DNA of 64,000 nucleotides from a virus. Under the pieces are notes generated by a model, which worked only from the letters and a program-made list of their open reading frames with translations, had not been told where the DNA came from and did not search any database. The DNA is taken from IMG/VR virus record IMGVR_UViG_3300032246_001180, positions 62,001 through 126,000 of that record. The stretch is one strand, 5' to 3'. Both the position numbers and the translations under genes were made by a program. Each line of letters begins with the position of its first letter. The first letter of the stretch is position 1. Positions 17,179 to 26,518 of this stretch are shown piece by piece.

Positions 17179-17865
17179 ATGGAAAGAAGATTGATATTTT
17201 TTAGTGGCGGACTTGACAGTACGGCTTTATTAACATTGTCAAAACCTGATGACATTATAGTTTGTATTGTTGATACGGTTGATAATAAAGTAGCCACAAG
17301 TTTTGATGATGTTGTAAAAGATAAAGTTTTAAAAATAGCAAAATATTTTGACAGATTTGTTTATTTTAATCCTGTTCATATACCGGCTGTAGAAATAGAA
17401 TCGGGTGCAGGTGTACATCAAACAAATGTGATGTTTTCAATTGCAAATAATTGGGCTCATATTAAAACAGAAAGTTTAAAAGAAGTTTGGTGGGGAGTTT
17501 ATGATTCGGAGTACAACAATAATGTTGTAGTCAAAAAACTAAGGGACGATTGGTTTAAAGCTTGGAACATATTACATCCAAATATTAAATTTCATAATCC
17601 ATTAGGTCATTTGACTAAAAGAGATTGTTGGGAAATGATTCCTGAAAAAGTTCGACCGTTAGTTAGTTGTTGTAGAATAAGTCCACCACAAGATTGGAAA
17701 ACGTGTGAATGTATGAAGTGTGTTCAACAACGTAGAGCTATAACACCAGGAGCTTATGATGGTGCATGGAAAAGATTTAAATTGGAAACAGGACCACTTA
17801 AGGATACCTGGATAATTTATGATCCCTCGGCAGAAAGTGATAGAGTATATTACCAAAAAGGATAA
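17179..17865 (+). CDS. queC: QueC-like 7-cyano-7-deazaguanine synthase (PP-loop ATPase)
   Basis: 228 residues, the usual QueC size. FFSGGLDSTA puts the ATP-pyrophosphatase P-loop at residues 9-14, and the C-terminal CCRISPPQDWKTCECMKC resembles the QueC zinc-binding Cys cluster. QueC makes preQ0, precursor of queuosine in tRNA and of deazaguanine bases in some phage DNAs. No QueD, QueE or FolE is seen in this window. A different PP-loop enzyme remains possible because sequence outside the motifs is diverged. Confidence 0.65.
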   Translation: MERRLIFFSGGLDSTALLTLSKPDDIIVCIVDTVDNKVATSFDDVVKDKVLKIAKYFDRFVYFNPVHIPAVEIESGAGVHQTNVMFSIANNWAHIKTESLKEVWWGVYDSEYNNNVVVKKLRDDWFKAWNILHPNIKFHNPLGHLTKRDCWEMIPEKVRPLVSCCRISPPQDWKTCECMKCVQQRRAITPGAYDGAWKRFKLETGPLKDTWIIYDPSAESDRVYYQKG

Positions 17866-17868
17866 AAA

Positions 17869-18297
17869 ATGGCAGACGTAAAAGAAGTAAAAAAAGACGA
17901 AGATTGGATGCAAAAGAAATGGCGTCCTGCTATGGGTTGGATGTATATGGTTGTCTGTATGATGGACATGGTTATTTTTCCCGTTGTGTGGAGTTTAGCG
18001 CAAGTCTTAACTAAACAGCCTATCACTCAATGGAATCCCTTGACACTTCAAGGCGCCGGTTTATTTCACCTTGCTATGGGTGCTGTTTTGGGTATTGCTG
18101 CTTTTGGTCGTACACAAGAAAAGATTGCTGGTACAGCTACAAATACACCAGCACCAATCCCTAGCCCATCATCACTACCGTCAATGTCTGGTGCGATTGG
18201 TGCTCCGATTGGTGGTCCAATCACGCCGTTGGGTTCAAACGGTCCATCTGGTCCAGCACCACTAGGACCACCTCCAGCAAATCAACCTGCTCTATAA
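17869..18297 (+). CDS. Probable holin (3-TM type) with Pro-rich tail
   Basis: 142 residues. Two or three hydrophobic segments between 20 and 80, with KKWRPAMGWMYMVVCMMDM and LTLQGAGLFHLAMGAVLG matching holin-type proteins of marine T4-like phages. The tail of some 55 residues is Gly/Pro/Ser-rich. The natural candidate to release the GH19 endolysin; four bases after the QueC-like gene. Confidence 0.65.
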   Translation: MADVKEVKKDEDWMQKKWRPAMGWMYMVVCMMDMVIFPVVWSLAQVLTKQPITQWNPLTLQGAGLFHLAMGAVLGIAAFGRTQEKIAGTATNTPAPIPSPSSLPSMSGAIGAPIGGPITPLGSNGPSGPAPLGPPPANQPAL

Positions 18298-18307
18298 AGG
18301 ACAAGAC

Positions 18308-18529
18308 ATGAAAAAATTTTTAATCGCTCTTAATATCGTAATCTGGTCATTTGTTGGTTATCAAGTTAATGCTTACGCAGCCGAAACCAAGAAAGTTTGC
18401 CACGAAGAAACTGATAAAAAAGGTAAGACAAAAGAAGTCTGTAAAAACGTAAAAGTGCATAAGAAATTAGAAGGTACTAAAGTACCGGATAAAAAAGTAC
18501 CAGAAAAAAAGAAAAATGCCAACAAATGA
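18308..18529 (+). CDS. Small exported Lys-rich protein
   Basis: 73 residues. Signal peptide to about residue 24 (VNAYA-AET), then a highly basic mature part with two Cys (VCHEETDKKGKTKEVCKN) that could form one disulfide. AAAGGA ribosome site nearby. Overlaps the next gene by 14 bases. Unknown function in the host periplasm. Confidence 0.55.
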   Translation: MKKFLIALNIVIWSFVGYQVNAYAAETKKVCHEETDKKGKTKEVCKNVKVHKKLEGTKVPDKKVPEKKKNANK

Positions 18530-18932
18530 TACCGAAGACATTAAAGTAGATATTGGTGTATTAAAGACCCAAGTGTTGACTTTATCTGCATTATGTAATA
18601 AAATGGACCAGGTTATCGATAAACTGGTTGACCAACACGACCGCCATATAGCCAAGGTATATACTGACATGGACTCAAGAAGAAAAGAAACCGATTCGGA
18701 TGTTAAAGAACTCCATAATCGAATTGATACCGTTCTAGAAAGAATGTCGGATCAAAACGAAAAAATTATGGATGAGTTTAAATTTATCCGAAAAGAAATG
18801 TCGGCGCACAATTCTCAAGAAAAACAACAGTTAGATAAAATTTTAGAGTGGAAGTGGATGGTTATTGGTGGTATTCTTGTTCTTTCTTGGTTGATTTCTC
18901 ATGTAAAGTTAGATACAATACTATTTAAATAA
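18516..18932 (+). CDS. Tail-anchored coiled-coil membrane protein (XhlA-like layout)
   Basis: 138 residues: coiled coil over residues 8-110 and a single membrane segment near the C-terminus (WMVIGGILVLSWLI). This layout matches hemolysin XhlA-type phage lysis accessories. Start lies inside the previous gene. Family call is by architecture only. Confidence 0.5.
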   Translation: MPTNDTEDIKVDIGVLKTQVLTLSALCNKMDQVIDKLVDQHDRHIAKVYTDMDSRRKETDSDVKELHNRIDTVLERMSDQNEKIMDEFKFIRKEMSAHNSQEKQQLDKILEWKWMVIGGILVLSWLISHVKLDTILFK

Positions 18933-18950
18933 TTTTTGAATTGATATATT

Positions 18951-19967
18951 ATGAGCGTTTTCATCGACAGGTCTTTCCTGTTACAATTGTCACCTAGATT
19001 AGGAAGGTTTTCTCAAAAAAAAGAAGACCTTTATAATTTCAGGTGCCCGCTCTGTGGCGACTCACAGAAAAATAAAACTAAATCCCGTGGTTATGTTTAC
19101 CGGAAAAAGAATGACTACTTTTATATGTGTCATAATTGTGGTGTGTCAACCACTTTCTTTAATTTTCTAAAACAAGTTGATCCATCTCTTGTACAAGAAT
19201 ATCAACTAGAGAGATATAAAAATGGAGAGAACGGCAATTCGAATTATCAGAAGGCTGAATTTGAAGATGTTAAAGATTCGAAACCGGTCTTCCGTCAATC
19301 TCTTGAACTTCCATCAATTGACTCGTTACCAGAGGCGCATTTTGCTAAAGTCTATGTCCAGCAAAGGCAAATTCCGAAAGCCTTTCAATCACAACTTTAC
19401 TATGCGGAAGACTTTGCAACCTTTGTACAAAGTATGGGCATCGAAAAGGAACTTATGCAAGGTGATAAACGTCTTGTAATACCGTTCTATGACAAAAACA
19501 AAAACCTAATTGCATTTCAAGGTCGTGCATTGGGTGAATCTAAACTACGTTATATTACTGTTAAACTACACGATGATAACAAAAAAATCTATGGCCTTGA
19601 TAGACTGAGTGATGATGAAGAAAAAAGAATCTATGTGGTTGAAGGACCAATCGATTCGATGTTCTTAGAAAATGCAGTTGCAACAGCAGACTCCAATCTA
19701 GAATCGATTGAGAACACATTGGATAAATCAAAAGTGATTCTTATCTTTGACAATGAACCACGCAACAAAGAAATTGTAAACCAAATAGAAAAAGCCATCG
19801 ATAACCATTTCCATGTGGTGATTTGGCCAGAGATGATTGTTGAGAAGGATATTAATGATATGGTATTATCTGGTTTCTCACCTGACGAAATCCAAGATAT
19901 TATAGATAAAAATACCTTCGTTAATTTAAGAGCAAAATTTGAATTTATTAATTGGAAGAAAGTGTAA
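18951..19967 (+). CDS. DNA primase (T4 gp61-like)
   Basis: 338 residues. N-terminal zinc ribbon C32-x2-C35 and C60-x2-C63, then a TOPRIM fold with EGPID at 231-235 and FDNE at 266-269 for metal binding. Size and order match T4 gp61-type primases that lay RNA primers with the gp41 helicase. First gene of the replication block; the next start follows one base after its stop. Confidence 0.85.
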   Translation: MSVFIDRSFLLQLSPRLGRFSQKKEDLYNFRCPLCGDSQKNKTKSRGYVYRKKNDYFYMCHNCGVSTTFFNFLKQVDPSLVQEYQLERYKNGENGNSNYQKAEFEDVKDSKPVFRQSLELPSIDSLPEAHFAKVYVQQRQIPKAFQSQLYYAEDFATFVQSMGIEKELMQGDKRLVIPFYDKNKNLIAFQGRALGESKLRYITVKLHDDNKKIYGLDRLSDDEEKRIYVVEGPIDSMFLENAVATADSNLESIENTLDKSKVILIFDNEPRNKEIVNQIEKAIDNHFHVVIWPEMIVEKDINDMVLSGFSPDEIQDIIDKNTFVNLRAKFEFINWKKV

Positions 19968-19968
19968 T

Positions 19969-20889
19969 ATGGATACAGTAGTTCACGATTTACCTGAGTT
20001 GGAATATTTGATTAAAGAATTCGACAGAAAATATATTGAGAGTGGATTAACATACGGTTGGCCTTCAGATTCAAAAAAGGAATATGATTTTGGACATTGG
20101 AACAAAGTTGTATTAAAATCGAACAAAGCATTCGTCTTTGATAATGCAAAGTTGCCTTTTATCAAGAAACATCCAGAGGTCGAATCAATTTGGAATATTA
20201 TTCAATCAAAAATTGGTCGCAGAAAACTTGTAAGAGTATATGTTAATGGATATACTTATGGAACTGATGCGTATATGCATAGAGATGATGCGTGGATTCG
20301 TGAAGTATACGGAGATGTATTAACAGAAACAGCTATTGTGTATCTAAACGATGAATGGAATCCAGATTGGGCAGGAGAAACCGTAATACTAGACGAATTA
20401 GGTGAAATTGAAAAGTCAGTCTTGCCTAAGAAAAATAGAGTATTGGTTTTTGATTCAAATAAATTACACGCTGCTAGACCTTTAACTAGAGTTTGTCCTG
20501 AGTTGAGGAAGGTGTTAGTATTCAAAACCCTAGATTATAATGTGCCAACAAAAGAAATTGAATTCATTCATAAGTTAACATTAAATGATCCTAGATTGTT
20601 TTATGTTTCATTTAAAATGTCTATTGCATTAGATGAAATAAAGGTAAAGAAAAATGTTTGTCTAGCAGCTTTATATCATGCAGTTTACACTTATGATGTT
20701 GAAAGACAAACCGTTAAAGATTTAATTGGTGAAACAGCAGAACAATTAGTGTATGATTATCATAACAAGTTAAATATGGAAAGTAAAGATTTAATGTATA
20801 TTGAATTTGCTAAACTGGTGCGTACAAATAAAGATGGCGTTCATACCGAAACCTTGAATACCTTATGGAGAAAATTGAATGAAAGTTGA
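19969..20889 (+). CDS. 2OG-Fe(II) oxygenase with helical C-terminal domain
   Basis: 306 residues from ATG 19969. Residues 100-190 carry MHRDDAW (HxD iron ligands), GETVILDE and HAARPL (distal His and 2OG-binding Arg region), a prolyl-hydroxylase-type core. The last 110 residues form a separate helical domain with CLAALYHAVYTYD and DLIGETAEQLV that resembles a His-containing HD-like fold, function unknown. Lies between primase and thyX, overlapping the latter by 11 bases. Substrate unknown. Confidence 0.7.
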   Translation: MDTVVHDLPELEYLIKEFDRKYIESGLTYGWPSDSKKEYDFGHWNKVVLKSNKAFVFDNAKLPFIKKHPEVESIWNIIQSKIGRRKLVRVYVNGYTYGTDAYMHRDDAWIREVYGDVLTETAIVYLNDEWNPDWAGETVILDELGEIEKSVLPKKNRVLVFDSNKLHAARPLTRVCPELRKVLVFKTLDYNVPTKEIEFIHKLTLNDPRLFYVSFKMSIALDEIKVKKNVCLAALYHAVYTYDVERQTVKDLIGETAEQLVYDYHNKLNMESKDLMYIEFAKLVRTNKDGVHTETLNTLWRKLNES

Positions 20890-21556
20890 ACTGATTAATT
20901 ATTCACAAACTTCTTTTAGTGATGATGCCGGTAGAATCTTATCACAAAAGAGTTTATTGGAACAGGTTGCTTATGCAGCTAGAGTTTCAAATCCATCCAA
21001 TCAAGACAATAGCGACACCGCTGAAAAGTTGGTTCGTTATCTAATCAAACATCAACATTGGTCACCACTTGAAATGGTGAGCGTGTGTTTGGAGATTGAA
21101 ACTACCCGTGATATTGCAAGGCAAATCTTGCGCCATCGTTCATTCTCTTTCCAAGAGTTTAGTCAACGATATGCCGATCCAACCAAAGATTTAAATTTTG
21201 TAACCCGTGAAGCAAGATTACAGGACACAAAGAATCGCCAGAACAGTATCGTAACTGATAACTTAGCATTACAAGCTTGGTGGGAAGAAAGACAAAAGCG
21301 AGTAATTGAAGAATGTAAAAATGCTTATGAATGGGCAATCGCAAATGGTGTTGCCAAAGAACAAGCAAGAGCAGTTTTACCAGAAGGTATCATGGGTTCT
21401 AGAATGTATATGAACGGAACGCTTCGTTCTTGGGTTCACTATATACAACTCCGAACCGATAAAAGTACACAGAAGGAACATAGAGAAGTGGCACTTGCCT
21501 GCGCTGATGCGATTAAACCCATTTTTCCTATGATTACAGAATTCATTTCACAATAA
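20879..21556 (+). CDS. thyX: Flavin-dependent thymidylate synthase ThyX
   Basis: 225 residues. Contains the ThyX signature as RHRSFSFQEFSQRY (85-98) and the C-terminal RxxLPxG region as RAVLPEGIMGS. Converts dUMP to dTMP using methylene-tetrahydrofolate, FAD and NADPH. Overlaps the upstream gene by 11 bases, and nrdA follows after 24 bases, so this is a dNTP-supply operon. Confidence 0.95.
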   Translation: MKVELINYSQTSFSDDAGRILSQKSLLEQVAYAARVSNPSNQDNSDTAEKLVRYLIKHQHWSPLEMVSVCLEIETTRDIARQILRHRSFSFQEFSQRYADPTKDLNFVTREARLQDTKNRQNSIVTDNLALQAWWEERQKRVIEECKNAYEWAIANGVAKEQARAVLPEGIMGSRMYMNGTLRSWVHYIQLRTDKSTQKEHREVALACADAIKPIFPMITEFISQ

Positions 21557-21580
21557 CAACAATATAATAAGGCAATATAT

Positions 21581-23383
21581 ATGGAATATCTAGGGATTAG
21601 AATAGATTTAGAGAGAGATAAACTGTTTGATGAGTTGGGTATCAAACGATTAAAAGAAAGTTACATGAAAGAAGATGAGGAAAGTCCACAACACAGATTC
21701 GCATTTGTATCTAAAGAATTCGGTTCAAATCCCGAACACGCACAAAGATTGTATGAATACAGTAGTAAGCATTGGCTCTCTTATTCTACTCCCATTCTTT
21801 CTTTTGGTCGCAGTAAGCGTGGTATGCCTATATCATGTTTCCTTAATTATATTGAAGATACAGCGGAGGGATTAGTTGACAACCTATCAGAAACTAACTG
21901 GCTTTCTATGCTCGGGGGCGGTGTGGGTATTGGTTTTGGTATTCGGTCTGCCGATGATAAGTCTACTGGCGTTATGCCGCATCTTAAAATTTATGATGCA
22001 AGTTCTTTGGCTTATCGTCAAGGTCGTACTCGCCGTGGTTCTTACGCCGCTTATCTTGATATTAGCCATCCCGATATTATTCCTTTTTTAGAAATGCGTA
22101 AACCAACAGGTGACCCAAATGTGCGTTGCCTGAATTTACATCATGGTATTAACATCACCGATGACTTCATGGAAATTATTGAAAGGTGTATGTTAGACCC
22201 CGAATCTAATGATGATTGGACTTTAACCGATCCACACTCTGGTGAAGTGCGTGAAGTTGTATCAGCAAAAGAACTATGGCAACGTATACTTGAGATGCGT
22301 ATGCAAACTGGTGAACCATATATTCACTATATCGATACAAGTAATAAAAAACTTCCACAATGGTTGAAAGATAAAGGATTGAAAGTACACCAATCTAATC
22401 TTTGTTCTGAAATCATTTTACCAACAAACGAAGAAAGAACAGCAGTATGTTGTTTATCTTCTTTAAATTTGGAGAATTACGATGAGTGGTCAAATGACAA
22501 ATTATTTCTCAAAGACGTTGCCGAAATGCTTGATAATGTCCTTAATTATTTCATCGCTAATGCTCCTGATGCTATCGCTCGTGCAAAGTATAGTGCCGAA
22601 AGAGAACGTTCTATTGGTATCGGTGCTCTTGGGTTCCATGCTTATCTACAGCGCAACAATATTGCTTTTGAAGGTGTTATGGCCAAAGTTGCCAACAACA
22701 GAATTTTCAAATCTATACGAAAAGGACTCGATGATGCAAATAAACAATTGGGATTGGAAAGAGGTGAAGCACCTGATGCTGTCGGCACTGGTAATCGTTT
22801 CAGCCATCTCATGGCAATTGCTCCCAATGCTAGTTCTTCCATTATTATGGGCAATACCTCTCCTAGTATTGAACCTTATCGGGCTAACGCTTATAGGCAG
22901 GACACTCTTTCGGGTTCTTTCTTAAATAAGAATCGTTGGTTGGATAAAGTTATTCAAAAACACCTGTCTAGTGATGGTGGAACAATATCACAAAATGATT
23001 ACAACGACATTTGGTCATCAATTATTGCTAACGATGGTTCCGTACAACATTTAACTTGGATGGATGAATACACTAAAGACGTATTTAAAACATCCATGGA
23101 AATTGACCAACGATGGGTAATTGATTTGGCTTCTGATAGACAAGAGTATATTGACCAAGCACAATCATTAAATGTATTTTTTAGACCAGATGCAAACATA
23201 AAATATCTCCATGCAATTCATTTCATGGCATGGAAAAAAGGACTGAAAACACTCTACTATTGTCGTTCAGAAAAAATTGGCAAAGCAGATAAAGTATCTA
23301 AACGAATTGAAAGAGATGTTATCAAAGAATTGGATATGACACAGATTGCTCAAGGTAACGATTGTATAGCTTGCGAAGGATAA
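21581..23383 (+). CDS. nrdA: Ribonucleotide reductase class I alpha subunit
   Basis: 600 residues, shorter than the 760 of E. coli NrdA because the N-terminal ATP cone is missing, so dATP feedback control is probably lost. Active-site cysteines are seen in NVRCLNLHHG, SNLCSEIILP and VCCLSSLNL; the C-terminus NDCIACEG carries the shuttle Cys pair. Reduces ribonucleotides to dNTP precursors together with the NrdB at 24888. Two unrelated genes separate the subunits. Confidence 0.93.
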   Translation: MEYLGIRIDLERDKLFDELGIKRLKESYMKEDEESPQHRFAFVSKEFGSNPEHAQRLYEYSSKHWLSYSTPILSFGRSKRGMPISCFLNYIEDTAEGLVDNLSETNWLSMLGGGVGIGFGIRSADDKSTGVMPHLKIYDASSLAYRQGRTRRGSYAAYLDISHPDIIPFLEMRKPTGDPNVRCLNLHHGINITDDFMEIIERCMLDPESNDDWTLTDPHSGEVREVVSAKELWQRILEMRMQTGEPYIHYIDTSNKKLPQWLKDKGLKVHQSNLCSEIILPTNEERTAVCCLSSLNLENYDEWSNDKLFLKDVAEMLDNVLNYFIANAPDAIARAKYSAERERSIGIGALGFHAYLQRNNIAFEGVMAKVANNRIFKSIRKGLDDANKQLGLERGEAPDAVGTGNRFSHLMAIAPNASSSIIMGNTSPSIEPYRANAYRQDTLSGSFLNKNRWLDKVIQKHLSSDGGTISQNDYNDIWSSIIANDGSVQHLTWMDEYTKDVFKTSMEIDQRWVIDLASDRQEYIDQAQSLNVFFRPDANIKYLHAIHFMAWKKGLKTLYYCRSEKIGKADKVSKRIERDVIKELDMTQIAQGNDCIACEG

Positions 23384-23386
23384 TAT

Positions 23387-24001
23387 ATGTTTAAAGAAAT
23401 GATGGAAAATTTAAAAGTTCAACGTTGGGATGACCACAGATATTATCACCATAGTCGAATCAATCAATCATTACATTTTGTATCGGCAATTAGTTTCATG
23501 ATTGCATACGTTTATTTGTTTATTGATCCTGTTGTGTCTGCTTATGTTGCATGGTTAATTGCTATGACAACTCGTCAAGCTGGCCACTTCTTCTTTGAAC
23601 CAAAAGATTATGACACATATAACCAAGCAACGCAAGAATATAAAGAAGAAATCAAAGTTGGTTTTAACTTGAAACGTAAACGTGTATTAATGGTCTGCTT
23701 TGTTTTAATTCCAATTCTTGCTGCATTTGATTTGGAATTTATGAATTATCTTGTGCCAGAACAAGATACAGAAACATTTTTAAATCGTGTTGGTATTGGT
23801 TGGTTGTGGTTAGGTGTTGCTGCTGTATTGTTTAGAATGATACAATTGACAGCAATACAGAGTCGCCGTGTTGCAATTACATGGTGTATTAAGATTTTGA
23901 CTGATCCTTTCCATGACTTCATTATTTACAGAAAAGCGCCATTATATTTAATGAAAGGTCAATTGATTGACCCCGATTTAAAACAAGACTATCAACCATG
24001 A
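23387..24001 (+). CDS. Polytopic membrane protein, possibly Mpo1/DUF962-like
   Basis: 204 residues with about four membrane segments. HHSRINQSLHFVS at residues 16-28 and RQAGHFFFEP near 63-72 resemble the paired His motifs (HxxxNxxLH and GHxxxE) of Mpo1-like fatty-acid oxygenases. Starts three bases after nrdA. A membrane metalloenzyme between reductase subunit genes is unexpected; family assignment is weak. Confidence 0.4.
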   Translation: MFKEMMENLKVQRWDDHRYYHHSRINQSLHFVSAISFMIAYVYLFIDPVVSAYVAWLIAMTTRQAGHFFFEPKDYDTYNQATQEYKEEIKVGFNLKRKRVLMVCFVLIPILAAFDLEFMNYLVPEQDTETFLNRVGIGWLWLGVAAVLFRMIQLTAIQSRRVAITWCIKILTDPFHDFIIYRKAPLYLMKGQLIDPDLKQDYQP

Positions 24002-24648
24002 AAACCATTGCACTCTTTTTGCATGATCCGGAATGTTCATTGGATTGTGTGAGTGCTATGACAAATGCGTTATCAGAAAAATATGAAATAAAAACATTTA
24101 ATGAAAAAGATATAGAAGATGTTAATTTTTTTGATAATGTTGATATTATTGCTTTTCCTGGTGGGATTGGCGACTCTGATTCTTTTTATAAATTCTTTAC
24201 TAGAAGAACAGGAAACAGAATAGCCAAATTCATCGAAGATGGTGGCCACTATCTTGGTATTTGTATGGGTGCATATTGGGCAGACCAATGGTACTTAGAT
24301 ATAATTGAGAATGTCCGTGCAGTACAATATATAAAAAGGCCTAATGCAGATGTTCGCAGAAGTTTTGGAACGATTGCTAAAGTTGAATGGAATGGTTGTA
24401 AAGAAGATATGTATTTTTACGATGGTTGTGCTTTGATAGGTGATGAAAGTAAGTTTAAAACAGTTGCGAGATATGCCAATGGTGACCCTATGGCAATCAT
24501 AAAAGGTAGAGTTGGTTTAATTGGTTGTCATCCTGAAGCACCTCTTTATTGGTATGAAAAACCTTGGCAATATATAAACAAATATTGGAATCAAGGAAGG
24601 CACCATAAATTATTATTAAATTTTGTTGATGAATTAATGGAGAAATAG
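23998..24648 (+). CDS. Class I glutamine amidotransferase-like protein (BPL_N type)
   Basis: 216 residues. AFPGGIGDSD and the nucleophile elbow GICMGAYWA (Cys about residue 83) with later GCHPEAPLYWYE fit the BPL_N/GATase1-like fold; the His-x-Glu triad partners would be in HPEA. ATGA overlap with the membrane protein gene. It may act with that protein or on a nucleotide-related substrate; not determinable here. Confidence 0.6.
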   Translation: MKTIALFLHDPECSLDCVSAMTNALSEKYEIKTFNEKDIEDVNFFDNVDIIAFPGGIGDSDSFYKFFTRRTGNRIAKFIEDGGHYLGICMGAYWADQWYLDIIENVRAVQYIKRPNADVRRSFGTIAKVEWNGCKEDMYFYDGCALIGDESKFKTVARYANGDPMAIIKGRVGLIGCHPEAPLYWYEKPWQYINKYWNQGRHHKLLLNFVDELMEK

Positions 24649-24792
24649 ATGATATTAGTAGCGACATGGGTTACAGTCGGTTTCTTTTCCGCAATTGGTT
24701 GGTATGGTGCTAATCACTATGTAATTGAACCTTACTTCCCACCACCTATAGAAAGAAAAAAAGATGAAAACCCTAAAACAAATTCAAACTGA
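24649..24792 (+). CDS. Small membrane peptide
   Basis: 47 residues: one N-terminal membrane segment (LVATWVTVGFFSAIGWYGA) and a Pro/Lys-rich tail. The start overlaps the previous stop by one base (TAGATG junction) and its end overlaps the next small frame. Unknown. Confidence 0.5.
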   Translation: MILVATWVTVGFFSAIGWYGANHYVIEPYFPPPIERKKDENPKTNSN

Positions 24793-24922
24793 AGCCTTTT
24801 TAGCAATGGCTGAGGGAATGAAAGCATTAGAGCTTCAATTAGATTTAGCTAAAAAAAGAATAGAAGAATTAGAAAAGGAAATACAGAATGTCAAACAAAC
24901 AGAAACTATCACTAACGGATGA
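24764..24922 (+). CDS. Small coiled-coil peptide overlapping nrdB start
   Basis: 52 residues with a regular helix (AMAEGMKALELQLDLAKKRI). It overlaps both the preceding membrane peptide and the first 35 bases of nrdB. Coupling to nrdB translation is plausible; function unknown. Confidence 0.4.
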   Translation: MKTLKQIQTEAFLAMAEGMKALELQLDLAKKRIEELEKEIQNVKQTETITNG

Positions 24923-25874
24923 AAGAACATACTTCAAACCGTTTAATTATCCATGGGCTTATGATGCATGGTTGAAACATGAACAATCACATTGGCTTCA
25001 CACAGAAGTTCCAATGGCTGAAGATGTTAAAGACTGGAAAAAGAAACTAACAAATGAAGAAAAACAATTTCTTACCCACATATTTCGCTTCTTTACTCAA
25101 GGAGATATTGATGTGGCGGGTGGCTATGTTAATAATTATCTTCCTTATTTCCCGCAGCCAGAAATACGAATGATGTTAACTGGCTTTGCTGCTCGTGAAG
25201 CCTTACACATTGCTGCTTATTCACATTTGATTGAAACATTGGGTTTGCCTGAAACAACATACAACGAATTTATGGAGTATGCTGAGATGAAGGAGAAGCA
25301 TGACTATGTTATGGACATTTCAAGCCAAAATACCACTAAAGAAAATACTGCCACACATATCGCTGTATTCTCCGCATTTACTGAAGGGATGCAGTTATTC
25401 TCCTCTTTTATTATGTTACTAAACTTCCCACGCACAGGCAAAATGAAAGGTATGGGTCAAATCGTTACATGGTCTATTGTTGATGAAACTCAACACGCTG
25501 AAGCAATGATTAAATTATTCAGAACATACATAGAAGAAAATAAAGAAATTTGGAATGACGAACTGAAGTCTAGAATTTACACTATTGCTGAACGCATGGT
25601 ACAACTTGAAGATAAGTTTATTGACCTTGCTTTTTCGATGGGTGCTATGGAAGGCCTAAGTAGTGAAGATGTTAAAAAGTATATTCGTTATATTGCTGAC
25701 AGAAGATTGATTAGCCTTGGTTTGAAAGGTATCAATAAAGTAAAACGTAATCCTTTACCGTGGGTCGAGGAGATGATTAACGCTCCAACACACACCAATT
25801 TCTTTGAGAATAGAGCAACTGATTATGCAAAAGGTGCTCTATCAGGAAATTGGGGAGAAGTTTGGGCACATTAA
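24888..25874 (+). CDS. nrdB: Ribonucleotide reductase class I beta subunit
   Basis: 328 residues. Di-iron and radical site intact: acidic ligand in QGDID (73 or 75), E104 and H107 with Tyr111 in REALHIAAYSH, E166 in TEGMQ, and E200/H203 in VDETQH. Tyr111 sits where E. coli Tyr122 does, so a tyrosyl radical is expected. Partner of NrdA at 21581. Confidence 0.93.
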   Translation: MSNKQKLSLTDERTYFKPFNYPWAYDAWLKHEQSHWLHTEVPMAEDVKDWKKKLTNEEKQFLTHIFRFFTQGDIDVAGGYVNNYLPYFPQPEIRMMLTGFAAREALHIAAYSHLIETLGLPETTYNEFMEYAEMKEKHDYVMDISSQNTTKENTATHIAVFSAFTEGMQLFSSFIMLLNFPRTGKMKGMGQIVTWSIVDETQHAEAMIKLFRTYIEENKEIWNDELKSRIYTIAERMVQLEDKFIDLAFSMGAMEGLSSEDVKKYIRYIADRRLISLGLKGINKVKRNPLPWVEEMINAPTHTNFFENRATDYAKGALSGNWGEVWAH

Positions 25875-25883
25875 AGGAATCAA

Positions 25884-26072
25884 ATGACAAACAAATCTAT
25901 GACTGGCGATTGTACAAATTGCGAATCAACTTATAACATAGAATTTATGGAAGAACTGGTTTCGGAAGAACTACCTGAATACTGCCCGTTCTGTGGTGAA
26001 ATCATCGAAGAATTATCCGAAGACTATATAGAGGATGAAGATAATTCCGAAGATGAGGAAAAATGGGACTGA
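25884..26072 (+). CDS. Small acidic zinc-ribbon protein
   Basis: 62 residues with CTNC at 10-13 and CPFC at 34-37, a zinc ribbon, followed by a very acidic tail (EDYIEDEDNSEDEE). Overlaps the next gene by 10 bases. Could modulate a nucleic-acid enzyme; unknown. Confidence 0.55.
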   Translation: MTNKSMTGDCTNCESTYNIEFMEELVSEELPEYCPFCGEIIEELSEDYIEDEDNSEDEEKWD

Positions 26073-26518
26073 CTTGGACATATAAAGACAAAGACTTTAC
26101 AGAAGATTTAATTGGTGACAATTATGGATTCGTGTATGAGATAACCAATGTTATCAATAACAAAAAGTACATAGGTAAAAAATTATTCTATTCATCCAAA
26201 ACTAAACAGGTTAAAGGTAAAAAGAAAAGATATAAAGTATTGAGTGATTGGCAAACTTATTATGGAAGTAGTGCCGAATTAAGCAAAGATGTGTTATCAT
26301 TAGGCCACGAAAAGTTCGAAAGAAAAATAATTCATTTATGCCAATCAAAAGGCGAGTGCAGTTATTTGGAAGCTAAAGAACAATTTGCAAACTGTGTTAT
26401 GGAAAGAGAAGATTACTATAACACATGGATTATGGTCAGAGTAAGAAAATCACACATTAAGGATTACAATGCTAGATTACTTAAGGGAAATACGGCAAGA
26501 ACAGGACAAACCGTTTGA
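26063..26518 (+). CDS. GIY-YIG-like nuclease-type protein
   Basis: 151 residues. YGFVYEITNVINNKKYIGKK at residues 21-40 fits the N-terminal GIY-YIG strand pair, and the conserved Arg/Lys-rich stretch follows. A Glu late in the domain (SYLEAKEQFAN) could be the metal ligand. T4-like phages carry similar proteins as free-standing or repair-type nucleases; the lack of a DNA-binding module argues against a homing role. Confidence 0.55.
   Translation: MGLTWTYKDKDFTEDLIGDNYGFVYEITNVINNKKYIGKKLFYSSKTKQVKGKKKRYKVLSDWQTYYGSSAELSKDVLSLGHEKFERKIIHLCQSKGECSYLEAKEQFANCVMEREDYYNTWIMVRVRKSHIKDYNARLLKGNTARTGQTV

Noticed and set aside
22482-22925. 147-codon hydrophobic frame inside nrdA
   Set aside because: The nrdA frame has conserved catalytic motifs across this stretch, so the second frame is a shadow.
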